In this document: positions 7,657 to 15,645 of the stretch, in pieces | Position numbering within the stretch: position 1 is the first letter of the stretch | Layout of the letters: every line of letters begins with the position of its first letter | NCBI RefSeq assembly: GCF_900101595.1 | Contig: NZ_FMYY01000012.1 | Coordinates: forward strand, 123,397 to 187,396 | DNA from: Paenibacillus sp. cl123 | GTDB lineage: Bacteria; Bacillota; Bacilli; Paenibacillales; NBRC-103111 | Length of the DNA: 64,000 bases | Direction: 5' to 3' | The notes under the pieces: generated by a model | What the model was told of the DNA's origin: nothing | Databases searched by the model: none | What the model saw: only the letters and a program-made list of their open reading frames with translations | Made by a program: the position numbers and the translations under genes

Positions 7657-8445
7657 TCAAGCCAGCAGCTCCTGCAAATGCGCGCATATCCGGTCCGGAC
7701 GAATACCGGATCGGCCAATCGCCGATTCGGCGGCCGCCGCGTCGGTCAGCAGGCCGGTTAATACAAGCGCGGTTCGCGTACCGATCGCGATCCCTCCCTG
7801 AATATCCGTCGACAAATTGTCGCCGACCGTCCATATATCCGAGGCAGGCAGCCCCAGTTTGTCTATGGCCGCCTGCATAATAATGGCGGAAGGCTTGCCG
7901 ATGACGATGGGGACGACGCCCGAGGCGCGTTCGATAGAGGCTCCGAGAGAGCCCGCCCCTGGCGTCAGCTCGCCGTTCCAGGGGAGCAGATGATCCGGAT
8001 TCGTAAGAACGGACACAGCCCCTCGGCGCAAGTGGGAGACCGCGGTCATCAGCTTCCCGTAGTCGAACGAGCGGTCGATGCCCTGGACGACGGCGCTCAC
8101 GCTCCCCGGCTCGCCGGAAGGGCCGGCCAGCTCGAAGCCCGCCTCTTCCAGAGCGCTTCGCAGCCCGCCCTCGCCAATGCAATAGACGCGCCGGCTCGTC
8201 AGCGGAAGCTGAAGCAGATGACCGGCAGCCGCCTGGGAGGAAGTAAGCACTTCCTCCGCATAGGCTTCGATGCCTGTCGCCTCCAGATGGGAGGCGACCT
8301 CCTGCGGCGTGCGGGAGGAGTTGTTGGTTAAGAAAACGAACGGATATCCCTGCTTGCGCAGCTGCCGCACGAAGTCCGCAGCGCCGGGGATCGGCCGGTC
8401 GCCGTGATACAAAGTTCCATCCAAATCCAATAAATAGCCTGGCAT
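7657..8445 (-). CDS. HAD-IIA family phosphatase (NagD/AraL-like)
   Basis: A 262-residue cytoplasmic HAD-superfamily hydrolase. Motif I is LDLDGTLYHGD (nucleophile D7, acid D9), motif II is FLTNNSSRT, the Lys motif lies in VIGKPSAIIM, and motif III is WTVGDNLSTDIQGG. The NNSS signature and the cap inserted after motif II place it in the HAD-IIA group (NagD, AraL, p-nitrophenylphosphatase), which dephosphorylates sugar phosphates or small metabolites promiscuously. It has its own terminator and is separated from the kinase gene by only about 20 bases, so it may be read through from the two-component operon. Confidence 0.8.
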   Translation of the reverse strand: MPGYLLDLDGTLYHGDRPIPGAADFVRQLRKQGYPFVFLTNNSSRTPQEVASHLEATGIEAYAEEVLTSSQAAAGHLLQLPLTSRRVYCIGEGGLRSALEEAGFELAGPSGEPGSVSAVVQGIDRSFDYGKLMTAVSHLRRGAVSVLTNPDHLLPWNGELTPGAGSLGASIERASGVVPIVIGKPSAIIMQAAIDKLGLPASDIWTVGDNLSTDIQGGIAIGTRTALVLTGLLTDAAAAESAIGRSGIRPDRICAHLQELLA

Positions 8446-8464
8446 TCGCTACGACTTCCTCTCC

Positions 8465-10303
8465 TTAGATTGCCAGTCTAAGTTTAACATAAAAGTGGAT
8501 ATCCCCGTCGGCCGATTCCGCCCAGATCTGTCCGTCATGCGAATCTACGATGCTCCGGGCGATAGCGAGGCCGAGACCCGAGCCGCCCGTCATCGAGCTG
8601 CGCGCGGGATCGATCCGGTAGAAGCGGTCGAACAGCTGCTCCAGCTCCTCCCGGGTCAGCGCATCGGCCTTGTTGCTGATGCGGATGATCGCATGCTGGC
8701 CGTCCTTGGCGAGACCTACGGAGATCACGCCCGGCTTCGGACTGTATTTGATCGCATTGCCCAGCAAATTATCGAAGACGCGAATCATCTTGTCCACATC
8801 CGCCTGCACGGTCAGCCTCTCCTGAGGAATACTGCGCACCAGCTTCAGATCCTGTTCCTCGCTGATGGTCACATACTCCTCCAGCAGCTGCTCCAGCAGA
8901 TCGTTGATGGCTACGCCCCGCTTATGAAGCGGAACATCCTGATTGGACAGCTTGGTGTATTCGAACAGATCGTCGATCAATCCCTTCAGCTTCTCGGCTT
9001 TATTGTAAGCGATCGACACATAGGAAGCCGCCTGCTCCTTCGATTCATAGCTTTTGTCGTGGAGCAGCCGCAGATAGCCCATGATCAAGGTCAGCGGCGT
9101 TCTCAGATCATGAGAGACGTTGGTGACCAGCTCGTTCTTCAACCGCTCGGCCTTCCGCTCCTCCTCCATCTTGCGCCTTAAGTCCAGAGCCATCTGATTC
9201 ATATCCCGGGCCAGCGAGCCCAGCTCATCCCGCGAACGCTCCATGACCCGGTGCTCCAGATTGCCCGTCGCCATGATGCGGAGTCCTCCTGCCAGCTCCT
9301 CCACATAGCGCATCTTTCGTTGGGTGAAGAAGTAGAAGAGGAAAATGAAGACAGCCAGCGCGCTTAGCATGGAAACGGGACTTTCGCCTTTCTCATAGCT
9401 GATCTCGGGCTCCGGAATGGCGCTTACGATCAGGTACGACTTCTGATTATTGTAGGTAACCGGGTAGAAGCTCGAAAATTCGGTTCGCGAATATCGTTCA
9501 TAGCTGCTGCGCGTATCCATCGCGTTGCGGATTACGCTATGGACATCGACATACGTTTCCGGAGCGTTATCACTGCGGAAAACAACCTTGCCTTCCAGAT
9601 TCGTTATCACCACTTTATATTTCTCATTGGCGGCGAGTCTCTTCACTGTATTGGTGAACATGCGCAGTCTGGACTCGTTGATTTTCTTCAAGTCTTCGGC
9701 CGAAGTGCCGGCTTTGCCAGGCCCGGCAGCTTCTGATGATGCGGCCGGAGCGTTCCCGTTCCCGGAGGACTGTCCGGTCCCGGCCGATCCGGAGGAGCCG
9801 CTTCCCGGCTGCGAGCCGTTCTGATAGGCCGGCTGCTGGCCCAGCGACGAGGAGTTGTTCGGCTGCGCCGGAATCGGTGTCTCCGGGGTTGCGGCGCCGG
9901 GCGGGACAGGCTCAGCTTGTACCGTGCCTTCCTCTGGTCGGGGGTCGAATGCCTCCGGCTCACGCTCGGAGGGCGGCTCCAGCAGATGCACAAGCTCCCT
10001 GGCCTGGCTGTCGATCCTGCGGACGCCCGAGGAGTAATCGATAACGGTTCCTTTGTTCACCTGCCCGAACAGCTCGGAGCTGATCCCGTAGAACAGTAGC
10101 GCCGCGCCGAAGCAGAGCCCGAACGTCAGCATGAGCTGCAGGCGAATGCTCTGCTCGACATGGCCGCGTATCATGCGAACCAGATCTATAAGGAAATATA
10201 TCCCGGCTCTAATCAGATTAAAGGGAAACCAGGTGAACGGAAAACGCTCCAATAGCGGCTTGCGCGGTTTAGGCGGCTTTGGCATTTTTGGTTGTTTACT
10301 CAA
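8465..10303 (-). CDS. Sensor histidine kinase, membrane-bound, OmpR-partner type
   Basis: About 612 residues. Two membrane segments (around residues 55-75 and 311-327) bracket an extracellular domain whose first half (about 110-205) is a Pro/Glu/Gly/Ser/Asn-rich low-complexity stretch. Then come a HAMP linker, the H-box (VSHDLRTPL, His398), N-box (DNLLGNAIKYS) and glycine boxes (GGSGLGLAIARSIV). The ATPase arrangement is complete. The start is a TTG whose codon overlaps the end of the regulator gene; GGGGAG lies upstream. ATG 10285 is an alternative without a ribosome-binding site. It is the partner of the adjacent response regulator. The disordered extracellular half may contact the cell wall, which is speculation. 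Confidence 0.85.
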   Translation of the reverse strand: MSKQPKMPKPPKPRKPLLERFPFTWFPFNLIRAGIYFLIDLVRMIRGHVEQSIRLQLMLTFGLCFGAALLFYGISSELFGQVNKGTVIDYSSGVRRIDSQARELVHLLEPPSEREPEAFDPRPEEGTVQAEPVPPGAATPETPIPAQPNNSSSLGQQPAYQNGSQPGSGSSGSAGTGQSSGNGNAPAASSEAAGPGKAGTSAEDLKKINESRLRMFTNTVKRLAANEKYKVVITNLEGKVVFRSDNAPETYVDVHSVIRNAMDTRSSYERYSRTEFSSFYPVTYNNQKSYLIVSAIPEPEISYEKGESPVSMLSALAVFIFLFYFFTQRKMRYVEELAGGLRIMATGNLEHRVMERSRDELGSLARDMNQMALDLRRKMEEERKAERLKNELVTNVSHDLRTPLTLIMGYLRLLHDKSYESKEQAASYVSIAYNKAEKLKGLIDDLFEYTKLSNQDVPLHKRGVAINDLLEQLLEEYVTISEEQDLKLVRSIPQERLTVQADVDKMIRVFDNLLGNAIKYSPKPGVISVGLAKDGQHAIIRISNKADALTREELEQLFDRFYRIDPARSSMTGGSGLGLAIARSIVDSHDGQIWAESADGDIHFYVKLRLAI

Positions 10304-10988
10304 CTTTATATCCCACTCCCCATACGGTTTTGATAAATCTCGGCTTGCGCGGATTCTCCTCAATTTTCTCTCTGATTTTTCGTATATGTACCATCACTGT
10401 GTTGTCGGAATCCAGATAAGCTTCCTTCCAGACCGCTTCATAAATTTTCTGAATGCTCCAGACGGTGCCGCGATGGCGGGCGAGCAGCTCCAGAATCGCA
10501 AACTCTCGCGGAGTAAGCTTGATCTCGCGTCCCTCTACCTTCACTTCATGCGTTGCCGTGTTGATGGAGAGCTCGTCGACCTCCAGCTCATGATCCCTGT
10601 TGGCGGGTCCCGTGTTAAGGCGCGTGTAGCGGCGCAGCTGGGACTTGATGCGGGCGATCAGCTCCAGCGGATTGAAGGGCTTCGTGACGTAATCGTCGGC
10701 CCCCGTGCTGAGGCCCAGAATCTTATCCATATCCTGAGTTTTGGCCGAAAGCATAATGATCGGCATATTGTTGTCCTGCCTGATCTTCAAGCAGGCTTCG
10801 ATCCCGTCCATCTTCGGCATCATGATATCGAGCACGATCAGATCGACGGACTCCTTCTCCAGGACGCTTAACGCCTCCAGGCCATTGCCGGCCCGCAGCA
10901 GGCGGTAGCCCTCGTTTTTCAAATAAATCTCAAGCAGATCCATGATCTCTTGCTCATCATCGACCAGCAAAATGGTTGGCTGTGCCAT
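10296..10988 (-). CDS. OmpR/PhoB-family response regulator
   Basis: A 230-residue regulator with an N-terminal receiver domain (phospho-acceptor Asp54 in VLDIMMPKMDG, acidic pair DDE near residue 10, Lys in KPFNPLEL) and a C-terminal winged helix (LTPREFAILELLARHRGTVW, then DNTVMVHIRKIREKIE). It closely resembles the VanR/YclJ-type regulators of Firmicutes. ATG 10988 is chosen over the longer frame because GGGAGGAGG lies upstream and the domain then begins at once. It overlaps the kinase gene by a few bases, indicating translational coupling. Direct TTAAGA repeats upstream suggest autoregulation. Confidence 0.9.
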   Translation of the reverse strand: MAQPTILLVDDEQEIMDLLEIYLKNEGYRLLRAGNGLEALSVLEKESVDLIVLDIMMPKMDGIEACLKIRQDNNMPIIMLSAKTQDMDKILGLSTGADDYVTKPFNPLELIARIKSQLRRYTRLNTGPANRDHELEVDELSINTATHEVKVEGREIKLTPREFAILELLARHRGTVWSIQKIYEAVWKEAYLDSDNTVMVHIRKIREKIEENPRKPRFIKTVWGVGYKVE

Positions 10989-11071
10989 CAGAGGCTGGCC
11001 TCCTCCCGTCAGGACTGTTAGTGGGGTTGTACGGACTAGGACTTGCTGACAGACTTCAGTATAGCCGTTAA

Positions 11072-11112
11072 ATCTTAACAAGTGCAGTGCCATTTTCTTA
11101 AGACATTCTTAA
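11072..11112 (-). promoter_or_regulatory. Direct repeats TTAAGA(A/T), probable response-regulator box
   Basis: TTCTTAA occurs at 11095-11101 and 11106-11112, exactly 11 bases apart, and a related ATCTTAA occurs at 11072-11078, 23 bases from the first. Read on the minus strand these are TTAAGA repeats in helical phase upstream of the regulator gene, the arrangement OmpR/PhoB proteins bind. The region also lies upstream of the divergent cysteine dioxygenase gene, so both directions could be affected. Confidence 0.45.
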
Positions 11113-11260
11113 AATTAACCGCTGGAGGGACATCCCTTACAAGAAGCATCGGCGAAAATCGAGCCGGGATATTCACCCGGAGGCTTACATGCGAATACCT
11201 ATATATAAGGAAAATTAATTGAATTAATAAGTTAATCGAATATAGGAGGCAACCATCCCG

Positions 11261-11767
11261 ATGAATGGCTTCGAAATGCTTGAGCGTATGCCCGGATTAA
11301 ACGGAAACGAAAGCAGAAAGGCGGCTTCTCCGCGCACCTTGCAGCGGTGGCTGCAGGAATGGCAGGTGCCGGCGGAGGCTTTGAGACGGGAAGCGCCTCT
11401 CCCCCAGGAGCTCCCTTATGGCCGAAAAGTGCTGCATCACAGCGAAGCCATGGATGTGGTGCTCGTCCATCTGCCGCCGGGCGCGCAGACCTGGATTCAT
11501 GATCATGGCCGGTCCGTAGGCTGCGCTTTCGTACTGGAGGGACAATTGTCCAACTGCATCTATTCGCTCGATAGTTACGGCTTTCCCCAGCTCAAGAAAA
11601 AATCCGTCATAGATGCCCATGAATGGCTGCTCGCACCGAAGCGGCAGATTCATCAGATGCGCAACGAAGGCGAAGTGCGGACCGTCTCGCTCCATGTGTA
11701 CGCTCCCGCCCTGAAAGGGACGCGAACCTTTTATGCGTATGAGGATGCGCTTGACTTCGTCATCTGA
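11261..11767 (+). CDS. Cysteine dioxygenase type I
   Basis: A 168-residue cupin-fold iron enzyme that oxidises L-cysteine to cysteine sulfinate. The three iron-binding histidines are visible as His80 and His82 (WIHDHGRS) and His131 (RQIHQMRNEG). The VGCAFVLEGQLSN segment fits the core cupin of bacterial CDO, and the length is typical. AGGAGG precedes ATG 11261 by 11 bases. It is divergent from the two-component operon, with a small CCGGG/CCCGG hairpin (11164-11180) in the intergenic region. No sulfur-metabolism neighbours are visible. Confidence 0.85.
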   Translation: MNGFEMLERMPGLNGNESRKAASPRTLQRWLQEWQVPAEALRREAPLPQELPYGRKVLHHSEAMDVVLVHLPPGAQTWIHDHGRSVGCAFVLEGQLSNCIYSLDSYGFPQLKKKSVIDAHEWLLAPKRQIHQMRNEGEVRTVSLHVYAPALKGTRTFYAYEDALDFVI

Positions 11768-11892
11768 AGGAGGCGCGTGCGGCGCGACGAACAGGTCGGC
11801 TATGTCGGCAGCTCCCTGTATAAGCCAAGGGATGAACCTGCAACATCATGCGGGCATGATGCGTCAGGAGCATAGACTTGGAGAGGGGGCGC

Positions 11893-13191
11893 ATGATGGC
11901 GGACTCAATGGATAGAGAACGGAATCGGCCGGCGACCAAAGCTGTGCGGAAAGTGAAGGCTTGCTCGGCGGCGGCTTTGACAGCGCTTATGGTTATGACG
12001 ACCGCCTGCGGACAGGAGACGGCGCCGAAGGGCGGAGAAATAAGCGAGCGAACGTATGCGCCAAGCGAGCTGGAGCCGGCCGTTGTGGAGGCGGGGAACC
12101 GGTTCGGGCTGGATCTGTATCTGCAGATGATGAAGAGCGACCCGGAAAGCAATATTGTCATGTCCCCCTACAGCGTGGCCGCTGCGCTGGGGATGGTGGG
12201 TTTGGGAGCGCAGGGCTCGACCCGGGCCGAGCTGGCTCAGACGCTTCGCGCGGACCGGCTTACGCCGGAAGTTTGGAGCAAGGGACAGCAGGTGCTCAGG
12301 GACCTGCTGGAGCATGCCGGTCCGGAAGTGAGCTTGTCCGTGGCGAATTCGATATGGGCGCGCAAAGGGGCGGGCCTCAAGACGGACTATATCGAGCAGG
12401 CAAAGGCTGTATTTGCCGCAGAGGTGAAGGAGCTGGACTTCTCCCAGGAAAGCAAAGCATCGCAGACGATAAATGATTGGGTCAGCCGAAAGACCGAAGG
12501 CAAGATCGGCGGCATTATAGATGGACCGCTTTCTCCGCAAGCTGTTCTTTATGTCATTAATGCTTTATATTTTAAAGGAGAATGGCAGAACCCCTTCCCG
12601 GAAGGGCAGACGAAACCCGCGGATTTCTTCGTCACGCCGGAGCGGCCGCAGCAGGTTCAGATGATGAAGCAGCAGAGCCTCATGAGCTATGCCGAAGACC
12701 CTTCCTATCAGGCGGTGAGCTTGCCTTATGCGGGCGGAAGGCTGGCCATGACGATCGTGCTGCCCTCGGAGCATACGGATGCAGGCCGCGTAGCGGAGCA
12801 GCTGGCCGGGGACATGGCGTTCTGGAGCCGCCGGCCGGAGGCGCAGCGGGTCATACTCGAGCTGCCCCGGTTCAAGCTGGAGGGCTTCTACAAGCTGAAC
12901 GATCCGCTGAAGTCGCTGGGTCTGAAGGAGGCGTTCGAAGCCGGCCGGGCGCAGTTCGCGGGGATCAGCGCTGCGCCGCTCCATATGGATCAAGTGCTGC
13001 ATAAGACCTATCTGGACGTGAATGAAAAGGGGACGGAGGCGGCCGCCGTGACCGCCATCGGAATGGCCGGATCTGCTCCCGTGCAGAAGGAGCCGGTGCG
13101 GATGACGGTCAACCGGCCGTTTATCGTAGCGATCCAGAGCACGGAGACGGGCAGCCTCTTGTTTCTGGGGACGGTCCGCAAGCCGGGCTGA
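11893..13191 (+). CDS. Serpin-family lipoprotein, predicted inhibitory
   Basis: A 432-residue protein. The N-terminus has a basic patch and a hydrophobic segment ending in MTTAC with a lipobox-like Cys39, so it is probably exported and membrane-anchored. The rest is a full serpin fold (SNIVMSPYSVAAALGMV, LYVINALYFKGEWQNPF, DVNEKGTEAAAV, NRPFIVAIQ). The hinge of the reactive-centre loop, GTEAAAVTA (about residues 380-388), has the small residues required for loop insertion, so it should inhibit a protease rather than be a passive member. P1 lies somewhere in the following AIGMAGSAP stretch. ATG 11893 follows GAGAGGGG. A secreted protease is the likely target, but none is encoded nearby. Confidence 0.85.
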   Translation: MMADSMDRERNRPATKAVRKVKACSAAALTALMVMTTACGQETAPKGGEISERTYAPSELEPAVVEAGNRFGLDLYLQMMKSDPESNIVMSPYSVAAALGMVGLGAQGSTRAELAQTLRADRLTPEVWSKGQQVLRDLLEHAGPEVSLSVANSIWARKGAGLKTDYIEQAKAVFAAEVKELDFSQESKASQTINDWVSRKTEGKIGGIIDGPLSPQAVLYVINALYFKGEWQNPFPEGQTKPADFFVTPERPQQVQMMKQQSLMSYAEDPSYQAVSLPYAGGRLAMTIVLPSEHTDAGRVAEQLAGDMAFWSRRPEAQRVILELPRFKLEGFYKLNDPLKSLGLKEAFEAGRAQFAGISAAPLHMDQVLHKTYLDVNEKGTEAAAVTAIGMAGSAPVQKEPVRMTVNRPFIVAIQSTETGSLLFLGTVRKPG

Positions 13192-13230
13192 CGCGCTCGC
13201 CGGGGCCTCCGTTCGGGAAGCGGGAAGAGA

Positions 13231-13707
13231 ATGAGACGAAAGCGAGGAAGCGGGATGTCGGGACGATGGTTCGGTTTGCATAGCGCCGTATATTTGCTGT
13301 TTATCCGCGACGGCCGGATCTTGCTGCTCAGACGCGCCAACACCGGCTTCGAGGACGGAAAGTTCAGTCTGGTGGCCGGCAAGCTGGATGGCGGCGAGGA
13401 AGTAAGAGCGGCGGCCGTGAGAGAAGCCTATGAGGAGAGCGGGCTGCTGGTGAAGATCGAGGATCTGGAGGTCGTGCAGGTGATCCACCGCAATTCGGAT
13501 TCGGGAGAATGGGTGGATTTTTTCTTGAACGTGCGCGCCTGGGAAGGGGAGCCATGCAACCGGGAGCCGGATAAATGCTCGGAGCTGGGATGGTTCCCCT
13601 TGGATGCGCTGCCCTCGGATATGATCGGTTATGTGAAGCAGACCGTGGAGAAGATTGTGCGCGGAGAAGGCTTTTACGACAGCTTCGGATTCGAAGCCCG
13701 GGCATGA
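13231..13707 (+). CDS. Nudix hydrolase
   Basis: A 158-residue pyrophosphohydrolase. The complete 23-residue Nudix box runs from Gly50 to Leu72 (Glu56, Arg64-Glu65, Glu68-Glu69, Gly71), preceded by LLLRRANTGFEDGKFSLV. Substrates in the family are nucleoside diphosphates linked to another group; the RRANTGFEDG form is common in MutT-like Bacillus proteins. Two starts are possible. ATG 13231 is preceded by GGGAAGAG, and ATG 13255 is preceded by GAGGAAG and would remove eight residues. It follows the serpin gene by 39 bases and may be co-transcribed, though no functional link is obvious. Confidence 0.8.
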   Translation: MRRKRGSGMSGRWFGLHSAVYLLFIRDGRILLLRRANTGFEDGKFSLVAGKLDGGEEVRAAAVREAYEESGLLVKIEDLEVVQVIHRNSDSGEWVDFFLNVRAWEGEPCNREPDKCSELGWFPLDALPSDMIGYVKQTVEKIVRGEGFYDSFGFEARA

Positions 13708-13817
13708 CCGGCTGCGGCATATACGTGGGGAAACAGGCATATTCCTGGTGAAACCTGCGGAATATTTTGGGATCAATTATGGAAATATATGGGTTAAAAG
13801 TCCGGGAAAATCGGCTT

Positions 13818-13940
13818 AAAACCCGGGTTTTCTTGAAATGATCCGGAAAAATCAGGAATGATGACGGTAAAAAATCCTATACGCAGGACTCGGTTTTAGG
13901 TATAATGAAGGAACAATGAGTCCTACGGGAAGTTAGGATT
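13818..13940. promoter_or_regulatory. cheX upstream region with palindrome and nested inverted repeats around a -10
   Basis: The 259-base gap before cheX is AT-richer than its flanks. It holds a perfect 14-base palindrome AAAACCCGGGTTTT (13818-13831) and TATAAT at 13901-13906 without a good -35. Two nested inverted repeats flank that -10: AATCCTA (13873-13879) with TAGGATT (13934-13940), and AGGACTC (13885-13891) with GAGTCCT (13918-13924). This may be an operator or a folded leader. No sigma-D motilty promoter was convincing. Confidence 0.4.
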
Positions 13941-13966
13941 TTGTCGAAAGGGGACCGGTCATCAAA

Positions 13967-14425
13967 ATGAAAGCAGAGCTAATCAATCCTTTTCTGGAAT
14001 CCGCTAGAATCGTCATCGAACAGGTCGCCAATATCCGGCCATCCACCGGCCAACTGGGGATTAAGGATGTCAAGTATGTAGAGAATTACATATGGATTCA
14101 GATCGGCATGACGGGGCAGATGCAGGGGGATATCGTATTCGGCCTCCACGAAAGCGTGGCTCTGAAGGTCGTTTCGGCTATGATGGGCGGCTTCCTGATT
14201 ACGGAGATGGATGACATGAGCAAAAGCGCGATCTCCGAGCTGGGCAATATGATCAGCGGCAATGCGAGCACGATGCTGTTCAATCAGGGCGTACGGGTTG
14301 ACATTACTCCGCCCAAGCTGATGCATTCGGCGAGTCTGGCCGGTTTCGATGCCAAGCGGGCGCTGACCATACCGCTCATCATGGACGGTATCGGCGAGCT
14401 GGACATTCAAGTATTGATTGCTTAA
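13967..14425 (+). CDS. cheX: CheX-type chemotaxis phosphatase
   Basis: A 152-residue protein of the CheC/CheX/FliY family, which in chemotaxis dephosphorylates CheY-P. The single active-site signature is SAISELGNMISGNA (Glu and Asn residues in ELGN-x4-N), followed by a second partial region (ITPPKLMHS). The length fits CheX. AAAGGGGACC lies before ATG 13967. No other che or fli genes surround it, so it is an orphan copy. It could act on a non-chemotaxis response regulator. Confidence 0.8.
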   Translation: MKAELINPFLESARIVIEQVANIRPSTGQLGIKDVKYVENYIWIQIGMTGQMQGDIVFGLHESVALKVVSAMMGGFLITEMDDMSKSAISELGNMISGNASTMLFNQGVRVDITPPKLMHSASLAGFDAKRALTIPLIMDGIGELDIQVLIA

Positions 14426-14519
14426 AGTTGTAAGCGAGGGCTGCAGCTGTTCCGTCAGGAGCAGAGGCGCTTTCGCTTTTTTTGTTGGTTCGGGACCGAT
14501 GAGAACAGGGGGAAGCCGT

Positions 14520-15296
14520 ATGTTTTTTCGAGATAAAATCGTGGTAATTACAGGAGCATCCAGCGGCATCGGAGCGCTGATGGCCCAGAGGCTGGCTGAA
14601 CGCGGAGCCGTCCCGGTGCTGACCGCGCGCTCCGAAGCCAAGCTGCTTGAAGCGGCGAAGCGGGTTCGGGGGCAGCATGGCATGTTCGTGCTGGACGTAA
14701 CGCGCGCGGATCAGGCGGAGGATGTGATGAGCAGGATCATGGAGCAATACGGCCGCATCGACATCTTGATCAACAATGCCGGCTATGGCGTGTTCGAGCG
14801 GCTGGTCGAGGCGCCCCTCCGGGAATTCGAAGATATGATGGATGTCAATTATATGGGAACGGTGCGCTGCATCAAGGCCGTGCTGCCGCATATGCTGGAG
14901 CGCCGGTGCGGTCATATCGTCAATATCGCCTCGATGGCCGGGAAGATCGGTTCGGCCAAGTCCAGCGGTTACTCAGCTACCAAGCACGCCGTGCTGGGAC
15001 TGACGAACTCCCTGCGGGCGGAGCTTGCCGGGACCGGCGTGTTCGTGACCGCAGTAAATCCGGGTCCGATCGATACGCCGTTCTTCGATCGCGCCGATCC
15101 GGGCGGAACTTATGTGAGCAATGTGAGATGGTTTATGTTGAAGCCGGATAAGGTGGTCGATCGGACGCTGCGGGCTATCGAACGCCGCGCTTCCGAAATC
15201 AACCTGCCTTTTACCGCGGCAGCCGGAGTCAAGCTGTTTCAGCTGTTCCCGGGCGTATTCGAGAAGATCGGCAACCGGCTGCTCAATAAAAAGTAA
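14520..15296 (+). CDS. Short-chain dehydrogenase/reductase
   Basis: A 258-residue classical SDR. It has the cofactor motif TGASSGIG (residues 11-18), the NNAG motif (ILINNAGYGV), the catalytic Ser (NIASMAGKIG) and YSATKHAV (Tyr-x3-Lys). It resembles the DltE/YqjQ group of Firmicutes oxidoreductases. The longest frame begins at 14418, but ATG 14520 has GGGGGAAG upstream and begins at the natural N-terminus (MFFRDKIVVITGA). It follows cheX by 94 bases. The substrate is unknown, and the C-terminal VKLFQLFPGVFEKI helix is typical of membrane-associated lipid or retinol-like substrates. Confidence 0.85.
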   Translation: MFFRDKIVVITGASSGIGALMAQRLAERGAVPVLTARSEAKLLEAAKRVRGQHGMFVLDVTRADQAEDVMSRIMEQYGRIDILINNAGYGVFERLVEAPLREFEDMMDVNYMGTVRCIKAVLPHMLERRCGHIVNIASMAGKIGSAKSSGYSATKHAVLGLTNSLRAELAGTGVFVTAVNPGPIDTPFFDRADPGGTYVSNVRWFMLKPDKVVDRTLRAIERRASEINLPFTAAAGVKLFQLFPGVFEKIGNRLLNKK

Positions 15297-15304
15297 AACG
15301 GGGG

Positions 15305-15565
15305 CTATTCCTCGGCTTTCTTGTTGGCTTCCCGCAGCTTTTGGTTCAGATCGCGGACCTCTTCGTAAAGAGCGCGAATCTCGGCTCTCGCTTCGGGATG
15401 ATTCTGATTCCAGTGGCTGGCCAAGGCAGGCATTGTTTTATGGATATGATTGTAGATGGACCAGATTTTGATCTTCCTGGTCATGTCCTCCGAAGCGTCG
15501 CCGGTCAGCAGCTCGGCGAATTTTTCGACCAATGCGTCAAATTCGGCTGTAAAACGGGAATCCAT
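15305..15565 (-). CDS. Small DUF2573/YusU-like protein
   Basis: An 86-residue, mostly helical, charged cytoplasmic protein. The arrangement FDALVEKFAELLTGD, then KIKIWSIYNHIHKTMPALAS and HWNQNHPEA, resembles Bacillus YusU (DUF2573). The function of the family is unknown. AAAGGTGG precedes the ATG at 15565. It is convergent with the SDR gene with only an 8-base gap and no visible terminator between them. Confidence 0.65.
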   Translation of the reverse strand: MDSRFTAEFDALVEKFAELLTGDASEDMTRKIKIWSIYNHIHKTMPALASHWNQNHPEARAEIRALYEEVRDLNQKLREANKKAEE

Positions 15566-15645
15566 TGAAAATCCACCTTTCCGGTCATAATAAGCTTTAG
15601 TGTACTCTGGGAATTCATAGGTGTCAAAATGGAGTGTGATTATTT

